Of a stretch of 64,000 nucleotides of DNA, positions 38,083-46,409 are shown in pieces. The notes under the pieces were generated by a model. The model was not told where the DNA came from. It worked only from the letters and a program-made list of their open reading frames with translations, and made no database searches. Both the position numbers and the translations under genes were made by a program. Positions within the stretch are counted from its first letter, which is position 1; every line of letters begins with the position of its first letter. The stretch comes from Clostridium beijerinckii (GTDB lineage: Bacteria; Bacillota; Clostridia; Clostridiales; Clostridiaceae), in assembly GCF_036699995.1 (NCBI RefSeq), contig NZ_CP144906.1:3421001-3485000 (forward strand), in the 5' to 3' direction.

Positions 38083-38130
38083 ATAATTTTTATAACGCTA
38101 CATTTCAACACTATATTAAAGCATAGCATT

Positions 38131-39162
38131 TTATAAAAATATTGTGATAAGTGAAATTGCTGAAACTATTTGGATTAAGGCAATTGCTAAGGCATAAAGT
38201 GCAGCTTTCTTTCCTATTTTTATAAGTTGTCTAAAATTCACTCTCATCCCTATTCCCGCAAGAGCAATTACTTCAAAGTTGCTACTTATTAATTTAAATA
38301 TATTAGAAATATTCATTGGAAAAACTCCAGCAGTAAATGCTAAGCACATAATGAAAAAAGCCAATACATACCAAGGTATTTTTATTTTTGAATTTAATGT
38401 TCCGCTTTCTTCTCTCCTAGATTTATTTTTCATTTTTCCTAATATTAATACAACAACAACTAAAAATATTATTCTTACTATTTTAAATATTGTAGATAAA
38501 TCCTTAACTTGTTCATTTACTAGGCTTCCACTGCCAACAACTTGTCCTACAGATTGAAGTATTCCTCCTATTAAAGCAGAGGTCCTTATTGTTTCTAATG
38601 AAAATATCACTTTAGCTATAAATGGAAGAACAAGCATTAATACCGTTCCTGTAACATTTACTATAGTTATTGCTATGCCTTTTTCACTATCTCCCGCTCC
38701 TATTACTGGCGCGGTAGCTGCTATGGCTGAGGAACCACAAACTGCATTTCCACTTGCCATTAAAAAACTAAAATTCTCTGAGAATTTAAGTCTTTTTCCA
38801 ATTAAAATTACAAGTGCTATAGTAATACTCATTTGAAATACTATAAATGATATTCCTGAAAAACCTAATTTTAATATAGTTTGAATTCCCAATGTTCCGC
38901 CTAACAGAACTATAGAATATGACAATAGTTCACTTTCTGCGAATTTTGATCCCTTTTCATATATTTTTCTATTGCAAAATGTATTTCCTGCTGCCATTCC
39001 AATGAATATTGCTAGAGATGCTGCCCCTATGCTAGGTACATAATTACTTAAATACTTTGCGATAAATGCGATTATTGTACATATTATAATTCCTGGCAAA
39101 ACTTCTAAAACCTTATCCATTCCTCTTGATAATTTCTTATCTCTAATTATATTTAAACTCAT
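38131..39162 (-). CDS. YeiH-family putative sulfate exporter (UPF0324)
   Basis: A 343-residue membrane protein with about ten helices. Family marks: LSNYVPSIGAASLAIFIGM, the conserved LLGGTLGIQTILKLG and the loop GNAVCGSSAIAATAPVIGA, characteristic of UPF0324/YeiH proteins. It is divergent from a LysR regulator, as with yeiH and yeiE in E. coli. The export substrate is proposed as sulfate or sulfonate-derived anions; it is not proven here. Confidence 0.9.
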   Translation of the reverse strand: MSLNIIRDKKLSRGMDKVLEVLPGIIICTIIAFIAKYLSNYVPSIGAASLAIFIGMAAGNTFCNRKIYEKGSKFAESELLSYSIVLLGGTLGIQTILKLGFSGISFIVFQMSITIALVILIGKRLKFSENFSFLMASGNAVCGSSAIAATAPVIGAGDSEKGIAITIVNVTGTVLMLVLPFIAKVIFSLETIRTSALIGGILQSVGQVVGSGSLVNEQVKDLSTIFKIVRIIFLVVVVLILGKMKNKSRREESGTLNSKIKIPWYVLAFFIMCLAFTAGVFPMNISNIFKLISSNFEVIALAGIGMRVNFRQLIKIGKKAALYALAIALIQIVSAISLITIFL

Positions 39163-39304
39163 TCATATCACCTTCTAAAATATTTATCTGAATATGAAGT
39201 ACTTCTTTTTCTATTTTTAGTATATTAGGTGTATAATCATAAGTAAAATATATATATTCTATAATAATGATTAGTAATATTAATGATTAAGAAAGGATGA
39301 TCCC

Positions 39305-40192
39305 ATGCTTGATGAATTAAAAACTTTTATAGCAGTTGTTGAATGTAAAAACTTCACTAAAGCTGCAGAATCTATTAATCTATCCCAACCTAGTGTAAGT
39401 TTACATATTAAGCATCTTGAGGAGTATTTTAATACAACTTTAATTCAACGTTCAATAAAGCAGAAAAATATAAATATAACTCAATCTGGGTATTTACTCT
39501 ATGAACGTTCAAAACAAATGGTTAAGCTGCTAAATGATACTAAAAATGATCTGTTAGGTTATGGAAATGTTGTAAAAGGTCAGCTGCATATAGGGGCTAG
39601 TTTTACTATAGGAGAATATTTACTACCAGCCTTTTTAGGAAAATTCGCAAAAGCCTATCCTGAGTTAGAATTAGAAGTGACAATCGAAAACACGCATAAC
39701 ATATGTGAAAAAGTTAAGAATTTTCAAGTTGACATTGCTCTAGTTGAGGGCACTGTTCCTCCTTCCCACTTTACGATTGAAAAATTTTATACTGACAAAA
39801 TGGAAGTTGCTGTTCCTTACAATCACTACTTAGTTAATAACTATTTTTCAGCTGAGGATTTACAAAATCAGACTTGGATTAGTAGAGAGATAGGATCTGG
39901 TACTAGACAATATTTGAATCTTTTCTTATCAAATAATAATATTAATGCTAAAAATATCATTGTTTTTGGAAGCAATTATTCTGTAAAAGAAGCTGTTAAA
40001 AACAATTTAGGAATAACCTTTATTTCTTCACTTGTAATTGAGAATTCTTTAAAAAATAATGAAATTTCCACTTTAAAAACCAAACAAACTTACACTCGCC
40101 CATTCTCATATGTAATGCAAAAAGGTATAATCCCCTCAAAAGGAACATTGGTCTTTATAGATATGCTAAAAAGCTATGTAGAAAATCTATAA
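39305..40192 (+). CDS. LysR-family transcriptional regulator (YeiE/CysL-like)
   Basis: A 295-residue LysR protein. The helix-turn-helix in residues 1-60 reads FIAVVECKNFTKAAESINLS, then QPSVSLHIKHLE. The effector domain follows (about 90-290) with LHIGASFTIGEYLLPAFLGK. The neighbouring divergent gene encodes the YeiH-like exporter, which it probably activates. The 142-bp intergenic stretch contains ATTAGTAATATTAAT, an imperfect dyad of the T-N11-A type bound by LysR proteins. Confidence 0.93.
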   Translation: MLDELKTFIAVVECKNFTKAAESINLSQPSVSLHIKHLEEYFNTTLIQRSIKQKNINITQSGYLLYERSKQMVKLLNDTKNDLLGYGNVVKGQLHIGASFTIGEYLLPAFLGKFAKAYPELELEVTIENTHNICEKVKNFQVDIALVEGTVPPSHFTIEKFYTDKMEVAVPYNHYLVNNYFSAEDLQNQTWISREIGSGTRQYLNLFLSNNNINAKNIIVFGSNYSVKEAVKNNLGITFISSLVIENSLKNNEISTLKTKQTYTRPFSYVMQKGIIPSKGTLVFIDMLKSYVENL

Positions 40193-40201
40193 AAATAGAA
40201 A

Positions 40202-40249
40202 AATAAATAGAGTACATTTCTGATTTAAAGAAAGTGGACTCTATTTATT
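40202..40249. terminator. Bidirectional terminator between lysR and the aldo/keto reductase gene
   Basis: AATAAATAGAGT (40202-40213) pairs perfectly with ACTCTATTTATT (40238-40249). An inner stem, CATTTCT with AGAAAGTG, extends it. Confidence 0.75.
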
Positions 40250-40280
40250 CTCAATATTCGCTATAAATATATTTTATTAC

Positions 40281-41300
40281 TTAACCTATATTTTTTAGAA
40301 ATGTTTTATAATCCTCATAGTTTCTTTTCAAAAGATTTGGAGTATCAAGACCATAAGGACAATGAGCCTTACAGTTACCACACTCTATACAATCTTCAAT
40401 CTTTTTCATTTTAGCTTGACCTTCCTCTGAAAGATGCCCCTCAGTTGGAGATCTACGAAGAAGCAAGGACATTCTTGCACAATTATTAATTTCTATTCCT
40501 GCTGGACATGGCATGCAATATCCACATCCACGACAGAACTCACCTACAAGCTCTTTTCTCTCATTTTCAATAAATTCTTTAATTTCCTCTGTCATTGCAG
40601 GATGATTGTCTATATATGATATAAATTCATCTAATTCATTTTCTCTTTGAACTCCCCAGATAGGTAAAGTATTATCAAATTGAGAAAGGTATGCGTAAGC
40701 TGCATCACTTCTTGTTATAAGCCCACCTGATAATGCCTTCATGCAGATATATCCAACATTCTTCTCTTTACATAAATTTACTAGATCCTCATCCTTTTTA
40801 TCAGCAAGATAGCTAAATGGGAACTGTAATGTATCATAAAGACCTGATTCAACAGCTTCTATAGCCACTGGTAATCTATGATTTGTAATTCCTATGAAAC
40901 GAATCTTTCCTTGTTTTTTTGCTTCTAGCATAGCCTCATATATACCTGTCCCATCATTAGGTTTAGGACAGAAACTTGGATTATGGAACTGATAAATATC
41001 TATATAATCTGTTTTAAGCATAGCAAGACTCTTTTCTAAATCACTCCAAAAACCTTCAACAGTAGTTGATGGTGTTTTCGTTGCAATAATTATTTTATCT
41101 CTAACATCACTTAAAGCAAGACCAATTTTGTACTCGCTGTCAGTGTAACTTCTTGCTGAGTCAAAAAAATTAATACCATTATCGTAAGCTTTCCTCAACA
41201 ATTTTACTGCTTCTTCGTTAGAGACACGCTGAACAGGGAGAGCACCAAATCCATTTCTATTTACTACTATCCCAGTTCTTCCTAGCGTAACATTTACCAT
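40281..41300 (-). CDS. Aldo/keto reductase with C-terminal 4Fe-4S domain
   Basis: A 339-residue protein. The TIM-barrel reductase domain occupies about 1-255: FFDSARSYTDSEYKIG holds the catalytic Asp and Tyr, YIDIYQFHNPS the His. The C-terminal part carries two cysteine clusters, CRGCGYCMPCPAG (about residue 258) and CIECGNCKAHCPYGLDTP (about 305), the ferredoxin-like pattern of many clostridial members. It probably couples ferredoxin to reduction of an aldehyde or sugar-like carbonyl. Its promoter has the MerR-type spacing (see 41363-41393). Confidence 0.92.
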   Translation of the reverse strand: MVNVTLGRTGIVVNRNGFGALPVQRVSNEEAVKLLRKAYDNGINFFDSARSYTDSEYKIGLALSDVRDKIIIATKTPSTTVEGFWSDLEKSLAMLKTDYIDIYQFHNPSFCPKPNDGTGIYEAMLEAKKQGKIRFIGITNHRLPVAIEAVESGLYDTLQFPFSYLADKKDEDLVNLCKEKNVGYICMKALSGGLITRSDAAYAYLSQFDNTLPIWGVQRENELDEFISYIDNHPAMTEEIKEFIENERKELVGEFCRGCGYCMPCPAGIEINNCARMSLLLRRSPTEGHLSEEGQAKMKKIEDCIECGNCKAHCPYGLDTPNLLKRNYEDYKTFLKNIG

Positions 41301-41362
41301 ATTATCATCGCCTTTCTCGCAATTCCATAAATATATTGGTTATATTAACCTATTTACTTGAT

Positions 41363-41393
41363 ATTATATCACCTAAAGTTAACTTCAAGTCAA
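41363..41393 (-). promoter_or_regulatory. MerR-type promoter (19-bp spacer) of the aldo/keto reductase gene
   Basis: On the minus strand, TTGACT (41388-41393) and TATAAT (41363-41368) are 19 bp apart. The spacer contains TTGAAGTTAACTTTAGG, an imperfect dyad centred on GTTAAC. Overlong spacers with such dyads are the hallmark of promoters activated by MerR-family regulators. No MerR gene is in the window. Confidence 0.7.
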
Positions 41394-41414
41394 GAATAAA
41401 ACCTAAGTAAATGT

Positions 41415-41756
41415 CTATAGACGATTTTCCCCACCCCAAGCACACATCAAATCTAAAATAGGAATCAGTGATTTCCCGCGTTCAGACAAACTATATTCAA
41501 CCTTTAGTGGAATCTGAGGATATTCTTCACGTATTATTAATTGCGCATCCTCCATTTCTTTAAGCGTTTTACTTAAAGTTTTGCAAGAGATTGTTCCAAT
41601 GGCTCTTTGTAGCTCATTAAACCTCATAACTTCTTTATATTCAGCAAGCCAATACATAATAATCATTTTATATTTACCATTTATAATGGATAATGTATAT
41701 CCAAAATCAGTATCTTTTATATCTACACCAGTTAAAAAACAGTCTTCTATAGACAT
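41415..41756 (-). CDS. HxlR-family transcriptional regulator
   Basis: A 113-residue winged-helix regulator: GKYKMIIMYWLAEYKEVMRF, then NELQRAIGTISCKTLSKTLK and VEYSLSERGKSLIPIL. A cysteine near the N-terminus (EDCFLTGVD) and one in the recognition region (ISCKTL) could sense electrophiles or redox stress, as in related YodB/HypR proteins. It is divergent from a flavodoxin-like oxidoreductase gene, its likely target. Confidence 0.92.
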   Translation of the reverse strand: MSIEDCFLTGVDIKDTDFGYTLSIINGKYKMIIMYWLAEYKEVMRFNELQRAIGTISCKTLSKTLKEMEDAQLIIREEYPQIPLKVEYSLSERGKSLIPILDLMCAWGGENRL

Positions 41757-41774
41757 CTTTACACTTCCCTCCAG

Positions 41775-41810
41775 GTTAGTACATTACCTTTATGTGCGTA
41801 CTTTACTAAC
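41775..41810. promoter_or_regulatory. Inverted-repeat operator candidate for the HxlR regulator
   Basis: GTTAGT (41775-41780) and ACTAAC (41805-41810), with inner AGTAC (41778-41782) and GTACT (41798-41802), form nested inverted repeats in the short region between the divergent genes. Confidence 0.55.
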
Positions 41811-41873
41811 ACAAAATTCTAAATTATACTTTGATTGTTGTCAATAGCATTAATTTTGAAAGGGTGGTTAATT

Positions 41874-42419
41874 ATGAAAAAAAATATTTTAGTGTTGATT
41901 GGTAGTGCAAGAGTTGGTGGTAATAGTTATCTATTATCTGAAGCATTTATTAAAGGAGCAATACAATCAGGTCATGAAGTAGTCAAATATGAAGTTGGAA
42001 AGAAAAATATAAAAGGATGTATTGCCTGTGATACTTGCTTCAGTAAAGGAACTCCTTGCTCATTTGATGATGACTTTAACGCTATCGCTCCTGAAATAGA
42101 AAAAGCAGATGTGATTGTTTTTGCAACTCCATTATATTGGTATACATTCCCTTCTAATCTCAAGGGAGTAATAGATAAATTGTATTCATTTATCATTGGA
42201 AAAAAGAAAATAAACATTAAAGAAAGCATGCTTATAGTTTGCGGAGAAGAAAAGGATGAATCTGCATTTGATGGTATTATCAGCACATATAAGCGAATCA
42301 ATGCTTACCAACAATGGACAGATGTTGGAACGCTAGTTGTTCCAGGCGTATTAAATAAAGGAGATGTCTTATCTACTAATTATATCGTCCAAGCAGAAAT
42401 GATGGGTAGAAATATATAG
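41874..42419 (+). CDS. Flavodoxin-fold NAD(P)H-dependent oxidoreductase
   Basis: A 181-residue FMN-dependent reductase: the phosphate loop is VLIGSARVGGNSYLLSEAF, with GCIACDTCF (CxxC) near residue 47 and the flavin loop FATPLYWYTFPSNLKGVIDK. Such enzymes detoxify quinones or nitro compounds. The start chosen is the ATG at 41874 after GGGTGG; an upstream in-frame ATG is unlikely. It is controlled by the divergent HxlR protein in all likelihood. Confidence 0.9.
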   Translation: MKKNILVLIGSARVGGNSYLLSEAFIKGAIQSGHEVVKYEVGKKNIKGCIACDTCFSKGTPCSFDDDFNAIAPEIEKADVIVFATPLYWYTFPSNLKGVIDKLYSFIIGKKKINIKESMLIVCGEEKDESAFDGIISTYKRINAYQQWTDVGTLVVPGVLNKGDVLSTNYIVQAEMMGRNI

Positions 42420-42519
42420 AAATTTAATAATGGTAATATAAAAAAACATACCTTTTAACCATTAATATAACTAGCTTTAAAATTCTAAAAGTTTTATAGT
42501 TTCCTAAACAAAAATAAAC

Positions 42520-42560
42520 GGAGTATATATAGATAATTTCTAATCATCTTAATATACTCC
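42520..42560. terminator. Terminator-like hairpin after the oxidoreductase gene
   Basis: GGAGTATAT (42520-42528) pairs with ATATACTCC (42552-42560). The loop is partly paired (AGAT with ATCT). It lies 100 bases past the stop. Confidence 0.6.
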
Positions 42561-42572
42561 TCTTCATGCATT

Positions 42573-42634
42573 CTATTTTAGTATTGCGCAATAAAAAATC
42601 GCAAATTCAATCACTTCTGAATAATGCGATTTTA
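42573..42634. repeat. Short hairpin repeat, copy 1 (downstream side of rmlD-like gene)
   Basis: AAAATCGCA (42595-42603) pairs with TGCGATTTT (42625-42633). It is preceded by CTATTTTAGTATTGCGCAAT. Closely similar copies are at 43798 and, degenerate, at 43911. Confidence 0.6.
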
Positions 42635-42776
42635 CAATCTGTTATTTATTTTTATTAATTTATTATATACAAAAATTGCGTCTCTAATTGTAGTAGAATG
42701 TATATTTACTTATAGTTATATACTATCAGTTTAACAAATAATCCAGCCTCTTTGTTAAAGTAGATTTTCATATTGC

Positions 42777-43643
42777 TTAAATTTTAAATCCAAAATCTTT
42801 AATACATCTTTTAATAGCTTCTTCAGTTTCTAAAAAAACAATACCATTATTTTTAAATTTTAAATTTGATATTCTTAAATCCCTTTTTCTTTCTTTAAAT
42901 CTTTCTTCATCCTTTATTAATATCTCGTTAACTTTATGTGATAAATTCATCTCTTCTAAAATAATTTTTGCTACATCATAAGTGCTTAGATTATTTTCAC
43001 TACCAGTATTGTAAATTCCAAAAGGTATTTCAAATATTTTATTGAAGTTTTTAAGTAAATCATATATATAAGTCATTCCCCTATACTCATTTGAGGAAAC
43101 TCTGATATTTTCGCCTTTTAATAGTGCACGTGTAATATTCCATATGATGTTAGAATTTACCCTCCCACACTTTTCTGGAAAACCAAATAACCAATTAAAT
43201 CTTAAAATCCATACATCTTCTGTAATTTTGCTGACCGCTTGTTCTCCAAGAAGCTTTTGCTTTCCATATACTGTATCTGGAACAGGTATTGTATTTTCGT
43301 TATATGGACCTTCTTCTAAATTTCCATTGTAAACTTGCTCTGAACTTATATGGATTAGATTAGCTCTTACTAAATCTGAAGCTTTTGCTATATTTTTACT
43401 TCCTGTTACATTTATTTCAAAAGAATACTCAGGATTTTTTTCACAAACTTGTGTATCTGCAATAGCCGCAGTATGAACTATAAACTTTGGATTAACTTCT
43501 TTAATTTTTGATATAACTTTTTTTTCATCTGTTATATCAAGTTCCTCCTTTGATAAGGAAATAATATCATACTTATCTTTATAATATTCATTAAATCTGG
43601 ATGCAAAAAAACCTTTACCTCCAGTAATTAAAATCTTATCCAT
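42777..43643 (-). CDS. RmlD-like NAD(P)-dependent sugar-nucleotide reductase
   Basis: A 288-residue Rossmann-fold enzyme of the extended short-chain dehydrogenase family. The cofactor loop is ILITGGKGFFASRF. The block FIVHTAAIADTQVCEKNPE, the serine in IHISSEQVYNG and the catalytic YGKQK pair (about 135) match dTDP-4-dehydrorhamnose reductase-like proteins. It is a lone gene with no other nucleotide-sugar genes around, so the substrate is uncertain. It is flanked on both sides by the same hairpin repeat. Confidence 0.85.
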   Translation of the reverse strand: MDKILITGGKGFFASRFNEYYKDKYDIISLSKEELDITDEKKVISKIKEVNPKFIVHTAAIADTQVCEKNPEYSFEINVTGSKNIAKASDLVRANLIHISSEQVYNGNLEEGPYNENTIPVPDTVYGKQKLLGEQAVSKITEDVWILRFNWLFGFPEKCGRVNSNIIWNITRALLKGENIRVSSNEYRGMTYIYDLLKNFNKIFEIPFGIYNTGSENNLSTYDVAKIILEEMNLSHKVNEILIKDEERFKERKRDLRISNLKFKNNGIVFLETEEAIKRCIKDFGFKI

Positions 43644-43797
43644 TATTAATTCCCCACTTACTTCTATATTTAATATTATTCCAGATCAATTATATCATAA
43701 ATTGTGAAATCTCATTATTCAATTTCCAAAGAACAAGCTTTATAATTTACTGCGCCCTATTTACATACTGTGTAATATCTCGTCATAGCTCATTAAA

Positions 43798-43833
43798 AAA
43801 ATCGCAAATTCAATTTCTGAATAATACGATTTT
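43798..43833. repeat. Short hairpin repeat, copy 2 (upstream side of rmlD-like gene)
   Basis: AAAATCGCA (43798-43806) pairs with TACGATTTT (43825-43833) with one mismatch. The loop AATTCAATTTCTGAATAA is almost the same as in copy 1. It has the same orientation as copy 1. Confidence 0.6.
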
Positions 43834-43910
43834 ATAATATGTGCCTTTATTTTATATTTTTACCTTTTCTTAATTTAACATATAGTTGATTTTAATTTAC
43901 TATTAAGTTT

Positions 43911-43970
43911 TATTTTAGTATTATGTAACCAAAAAATATCACAAACTCATTAATAATAATTTGATATTCA
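43911..43970. repeat. Degenerate third copy of the hairpin repeat
   Basis: TATTTTAGTATTATGTAACC and AAAAAATATCACAAACTCAT follow the same order as copy 1, but the stem has decayed to AAATATCA with TGATATT. Confidence 0.4.
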
Positions 43971-44019
43971 CACCTGCTAATTATTTTTTCATATCATGCA
44001 ATGGGTTACTATAGCTAAG

Positions 44020-44529
44020 CTACATTTGCTTATAATAAAAAACAGTTTCGTGTAAATTACCATTATCAGATCTTGCATATTTAGGTATTCGCCCTACCTC
44101 TATATAGCCAATAGACTTATATAACAAGTTTGAAGGATCACCTGCTCTTGTATCTAATGTGATAAGACTTCGATGTTCAGCCTTTGCTTTTTTCTCTGCA
44201 GTCTCCATTAAGTACTTGCCTAATCCTTCTCTTCTGGAATCAGAATGTACCATAAGTTTTGCAATTTCTGCACGATGTGTTCCATTTTGTTTTTGACATA
44301 AATGTAATTGCACAGTACCAAGTATCCTTCCTCTTACTTGTGCAATCCAAAGTACAACTCCTGTAGTCAATGCTTCTCTCCAATATTTTTTTGCATCTTC
44401 TATGCTTAATGGTGGTAAAAAGCCAACTGATGCACCCCCTTCAACTACGTTTATCAATAGAAGTGAGAGCTCCTGTAAAAGATCATCTAAAATTTGTGTT
44501 ATTTCCGTAATTTCAAAATTTTTATTCAT
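44020..44529 (-). CDS. GNAT-family N-acetyltransferase
   Basis: A 169-residue acetyltransferase. The acetyl-CoA-binding motif is seen as EIAKLMVHSDSRREGLGKYL (R-x-x-G-x-G/A type: RREGLG), followed by LITLDTRAGDPSNLLYKSIG and YIEVGRIPKYA. The start chosen is the ATG at 44529 after GGGGG; an in-frame TTG two codons upstream is too close to the ribosome site. The substrate is unknown. Confidence 0.9.
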   Translation of the reverse strand: MNKNFEITEITQILDDLLQELSLLLINVVEGGASVGFLPPLSIEDAKKYWREALTTGVVLWIAQVRGRILGTVQLHLCQKQNGTHRAEIAKLMVHSDSRREGLGKYLMETAEKKAKAEHRSLITLDTRAGDPSNLLYKSIGYIEVGRIPKYARSDNGNLHETVFYYKQM

Positions 44530-44670
44530 AATCAATCCCCCTTTTAGTTTTTTAATTATTATATACCCATATTATATAGATATATAACAAAACTTACCAT
44601 GTCATTGTTATATGGTAAGTTTGTAGAATTGTCCTTCCATCTTGTCTTACAAAAATGTATATACTCTAAT

Positions 44671-44964
44671 TTAATCTTCATAAAGGTGTTTATTAGCATT
44701 TATATAATTTTCTCCCCAGATGTTCATGGAATCCAAAACTGGCTTTAAGCTCTTCCCTAGTTCTGAAAGTGAGTATTCAACCCTAGGTGGCACTTCAGGA
44801 TATACCTTTCTAATAATTAATCCATCAGCTTCCATTTGTCGAAGCTGCTGTGTTAACATTTTTTGACTTATCCCATTAATTCCATTCTCAAGTTGGTTAA
44901 ATCTTTGTGTTCCATCATCATGTAAATTTCTTAAAATAAGAACTTTCCACTTGTGTCCAATAAA
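44671..44964 (-). pseudogene. HxlR-family regulator lacking its N-terminus
   Basis: The frame reads FIGHKWKVLILRNLHDDGTQ, then RFNQLENGINGISQKMLTQQ and VEYSLSELGKSLKPVLDSM, a normal HxlR domain. It is blocked by an in-frame TAA at 44965-44967, exactly where unrelated coding sequence on the other strand begins. About 20-25 N-terminal residues and the promoter are missing. An internal ATG could give a 62-residue fragment without the first helices, unlikely to work. Confidence 0.8.
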
Positions 44965-45069
44965 TTAATTGTCGTTGGTATTTTCGTTTATAAAACCAAA
45001 CTATCCCCTATGAATGCTCTAGGAATATGTTTAAGTATAGCAGGATTAATTCTAATGAATAAAAAGTAA
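44965..45069 (+). pseudogene. C-terminal fragment of an SMR/DMT-type drug transporter
   Basis: The plus strand reads LIVVGIFVYKTKLSPMNALG, then ICLSIAGLILMNKK and a stop, the typical last two helices of small multidrug transporters. No upstream helices exist: the sequence joins the broken HxlR gene directly. The two fragments share one breakpoint near 44960-44967. Confidence 0.65.
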
Positions 45070-45123
45070 AAAACAGTCCTGAAATATCAAATGAATTAAT
45101 AAATTAGCGGACAATTTTCACTT

Positions 45124-45164
45124 AAGAAAAAGTACTTATTTTATGACAATAAGTACTTTTTCTT
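45124..45164. terminator. Strong bidirectional terminator
   Basis: AAGAAAAAGTACTTATT (45124-45140) pairs perfectly with 45148-45164 around a 7-base loop. It lies between the transporter fragment and the DJ-1/PfpI gene. Confidence 0.85.
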
Positions 45165-45225
45165 AACTTCATATTCCCAATTGTTGCAGTGAAAAGTAGC
45201 TATCTTACCCACTTTAAGCAACCTT

Positions 45226-45852
45226 TTATTGAATTGAATTCATAAGCTCAAAGAAATATTTTGACTCTTGGGTTTTATAAAGATTGTACCAAGACTCTAG
45301 GGTTTGTGGAGAGAATACATCTAGAATTTTCAATATATGCAAAGCAAATTCAAGCGGAGCTATTCCAGAAGCAGTAATCAAACTTCCATCAGTTACTACA
45401 CATTCCTGCTTATAATACATCTCTCCATCATAGTTTGGACAAATCATTTTAAGATACCCCAGGTCATTACTTGTATGATCTCGTTTATCCAGTACTCCCT
45501 CCATAGCAAGTCCTATTGTAGCACCACAAATTGCCCCTACAACAATACCTTTCTCTAAATATTTTTCAGCCATTCTTATAATTGGAGCATGAATTGCTTC
45601 TGTCCACGTATTCCCACCAGGTAGAATCAAAGCAGCAGTATCTTCAATACTACACTCATCAAGTTCAATTTCTGGCAATATTGTAAGACCTCCCATTGTA
45701 GTAATAGGGGTCTTGGTAATTCCTACAGTCACTACTTTTAGCGGCATTACTCCCTTTTTGTAGTACCTTCCCGAATTTATTTCAGCGATTAAATAACCTA
45801 TTTCCCAGTCTGCCATTGTATCAAATACATAAAGATATACTGTATTCTTCAT
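45226..45852 (-). CDS. DJ-1/PfpI family protein
   Basis: A 208-residue class I glutamine amidotransferase-like protein. The nucleophile elbow is VVGAICGATIGLA with Cys109; LILPGGN precedes it and the acidic residue is expected near Glu18 (DWEIGYL). Members act as proteases, deglycase-like or stress proteins. It stands alone with GGAGG before the ATG. The exact reaction cannot be told. Confidence 0.88.
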   Translation of the reverse strand: MKNTVYLYVFDTMADWEIGYLIAEINSGRYYKKGVMPLKVVTVGITKTPITTMGGLTILPEIELDECSIEDTAALILPGGNTWTEAIHAPIIRMAEKYLEKGIVVGAICGATIGLAMEGVLDKRDHTSNDLGYLKMICPNYDGEMYYKQECVVTDGSLITASGIAPLEFALHILKILDVFSPQTLESWYNLYKTQESKYFFELMNSIQ

Positions 45853-45903
45853 TTTCTATTCCTCCACATTCATTTTATCTCATATCTAGGAACTATCAAA
45901 AAG

Positions 45904-46086
45904 TTAATTCATTATAAACCTTCTTATTGAATTAAATATTTTTAACTTAAGCTCATCATCTTTCTTAGCTTCATCAAATACTGCGCCTAAATCATTCTTA
46001 TCATATAGATCACTATAATTTAATTTTAAGTATTTCTCTACTGAATTTATTAAATTTATATCTAATTCTTTATCTTTTATTACCAT
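45904..46086 (-). CDS. Small hypothetical protein, third gene of the SOS polymerase operon
   Basis: A 60-residue acidic/basic helical protein (IKDKELDINLINSVEKYLKL, then FNSIRRFIMN). The start chosen is the ATG at 46086, about 8 bases after AAAGGA; longer starts lack a site. It is 50 bases downstream of the previous small gene. The family is not recognised. Confidence 0.5.
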   Translation of the reverse strand: MVIKDKELDINLINSVEKYLKLNYSDLYDKNDLGAVFDEAKKDDELKLKIFNSIRRFIMN

Positions 46087-46135
46087 AACTATCATTCCTT
46101 TTATCACAATATTTATTAGCACAAAATGAATTTCA

Positions 46136-46396
46136 TTATATTTTAAATAGTATCCACTTACACCCTTCTATATCATACTTAAGCTCAAATATTTTCTCGA
46201 TTCCTTCAATGATTGAACTGCAAGTAAATACCCACATTCTATTACCACATAGCTTTTCTAAATCTATACTTATTATTCTTCCTACTTTAATAATTTCGCA
46301 TTTATTTTCTTCCTCAATTTTGAATCTTAATGGTTTTATTTTCCCATCTTCTTCGAAATGTGCTATCATCTCAATCTTCTTTGAAACAACTTTCAT
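46136..46396 (-). CDS. Small hypothetical protein linked to the Y-family polymerase
   Basis: An 86-residue protein, probably a small beta-barrel (IEMIAHFEEDGKIKPLRFKI, CGNRMWVFTCSS, IFELKYDIEGCKWILFKI). It starts 13 bases after the polymerase gene, so the two are co-transcribed. This position corresponds to that of YolD-like genes next to UvrX/YqjW in Bacillus, but sequence similarity to YolD is not evident. It is possibly an accessory factor of the polymerase. Confidence 0.65.
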   Translation of the reverse strand: MKVVSKKIEMIAHFEEDGKIKPLRFKIEEENKCEIIKVGRIISIDLEKLCGNRMWVFTCSSIIEGIEKIFELKYDIEGCKWILFKI

Positions 46397-46409
46397 TACC
46401 TACACTTCC

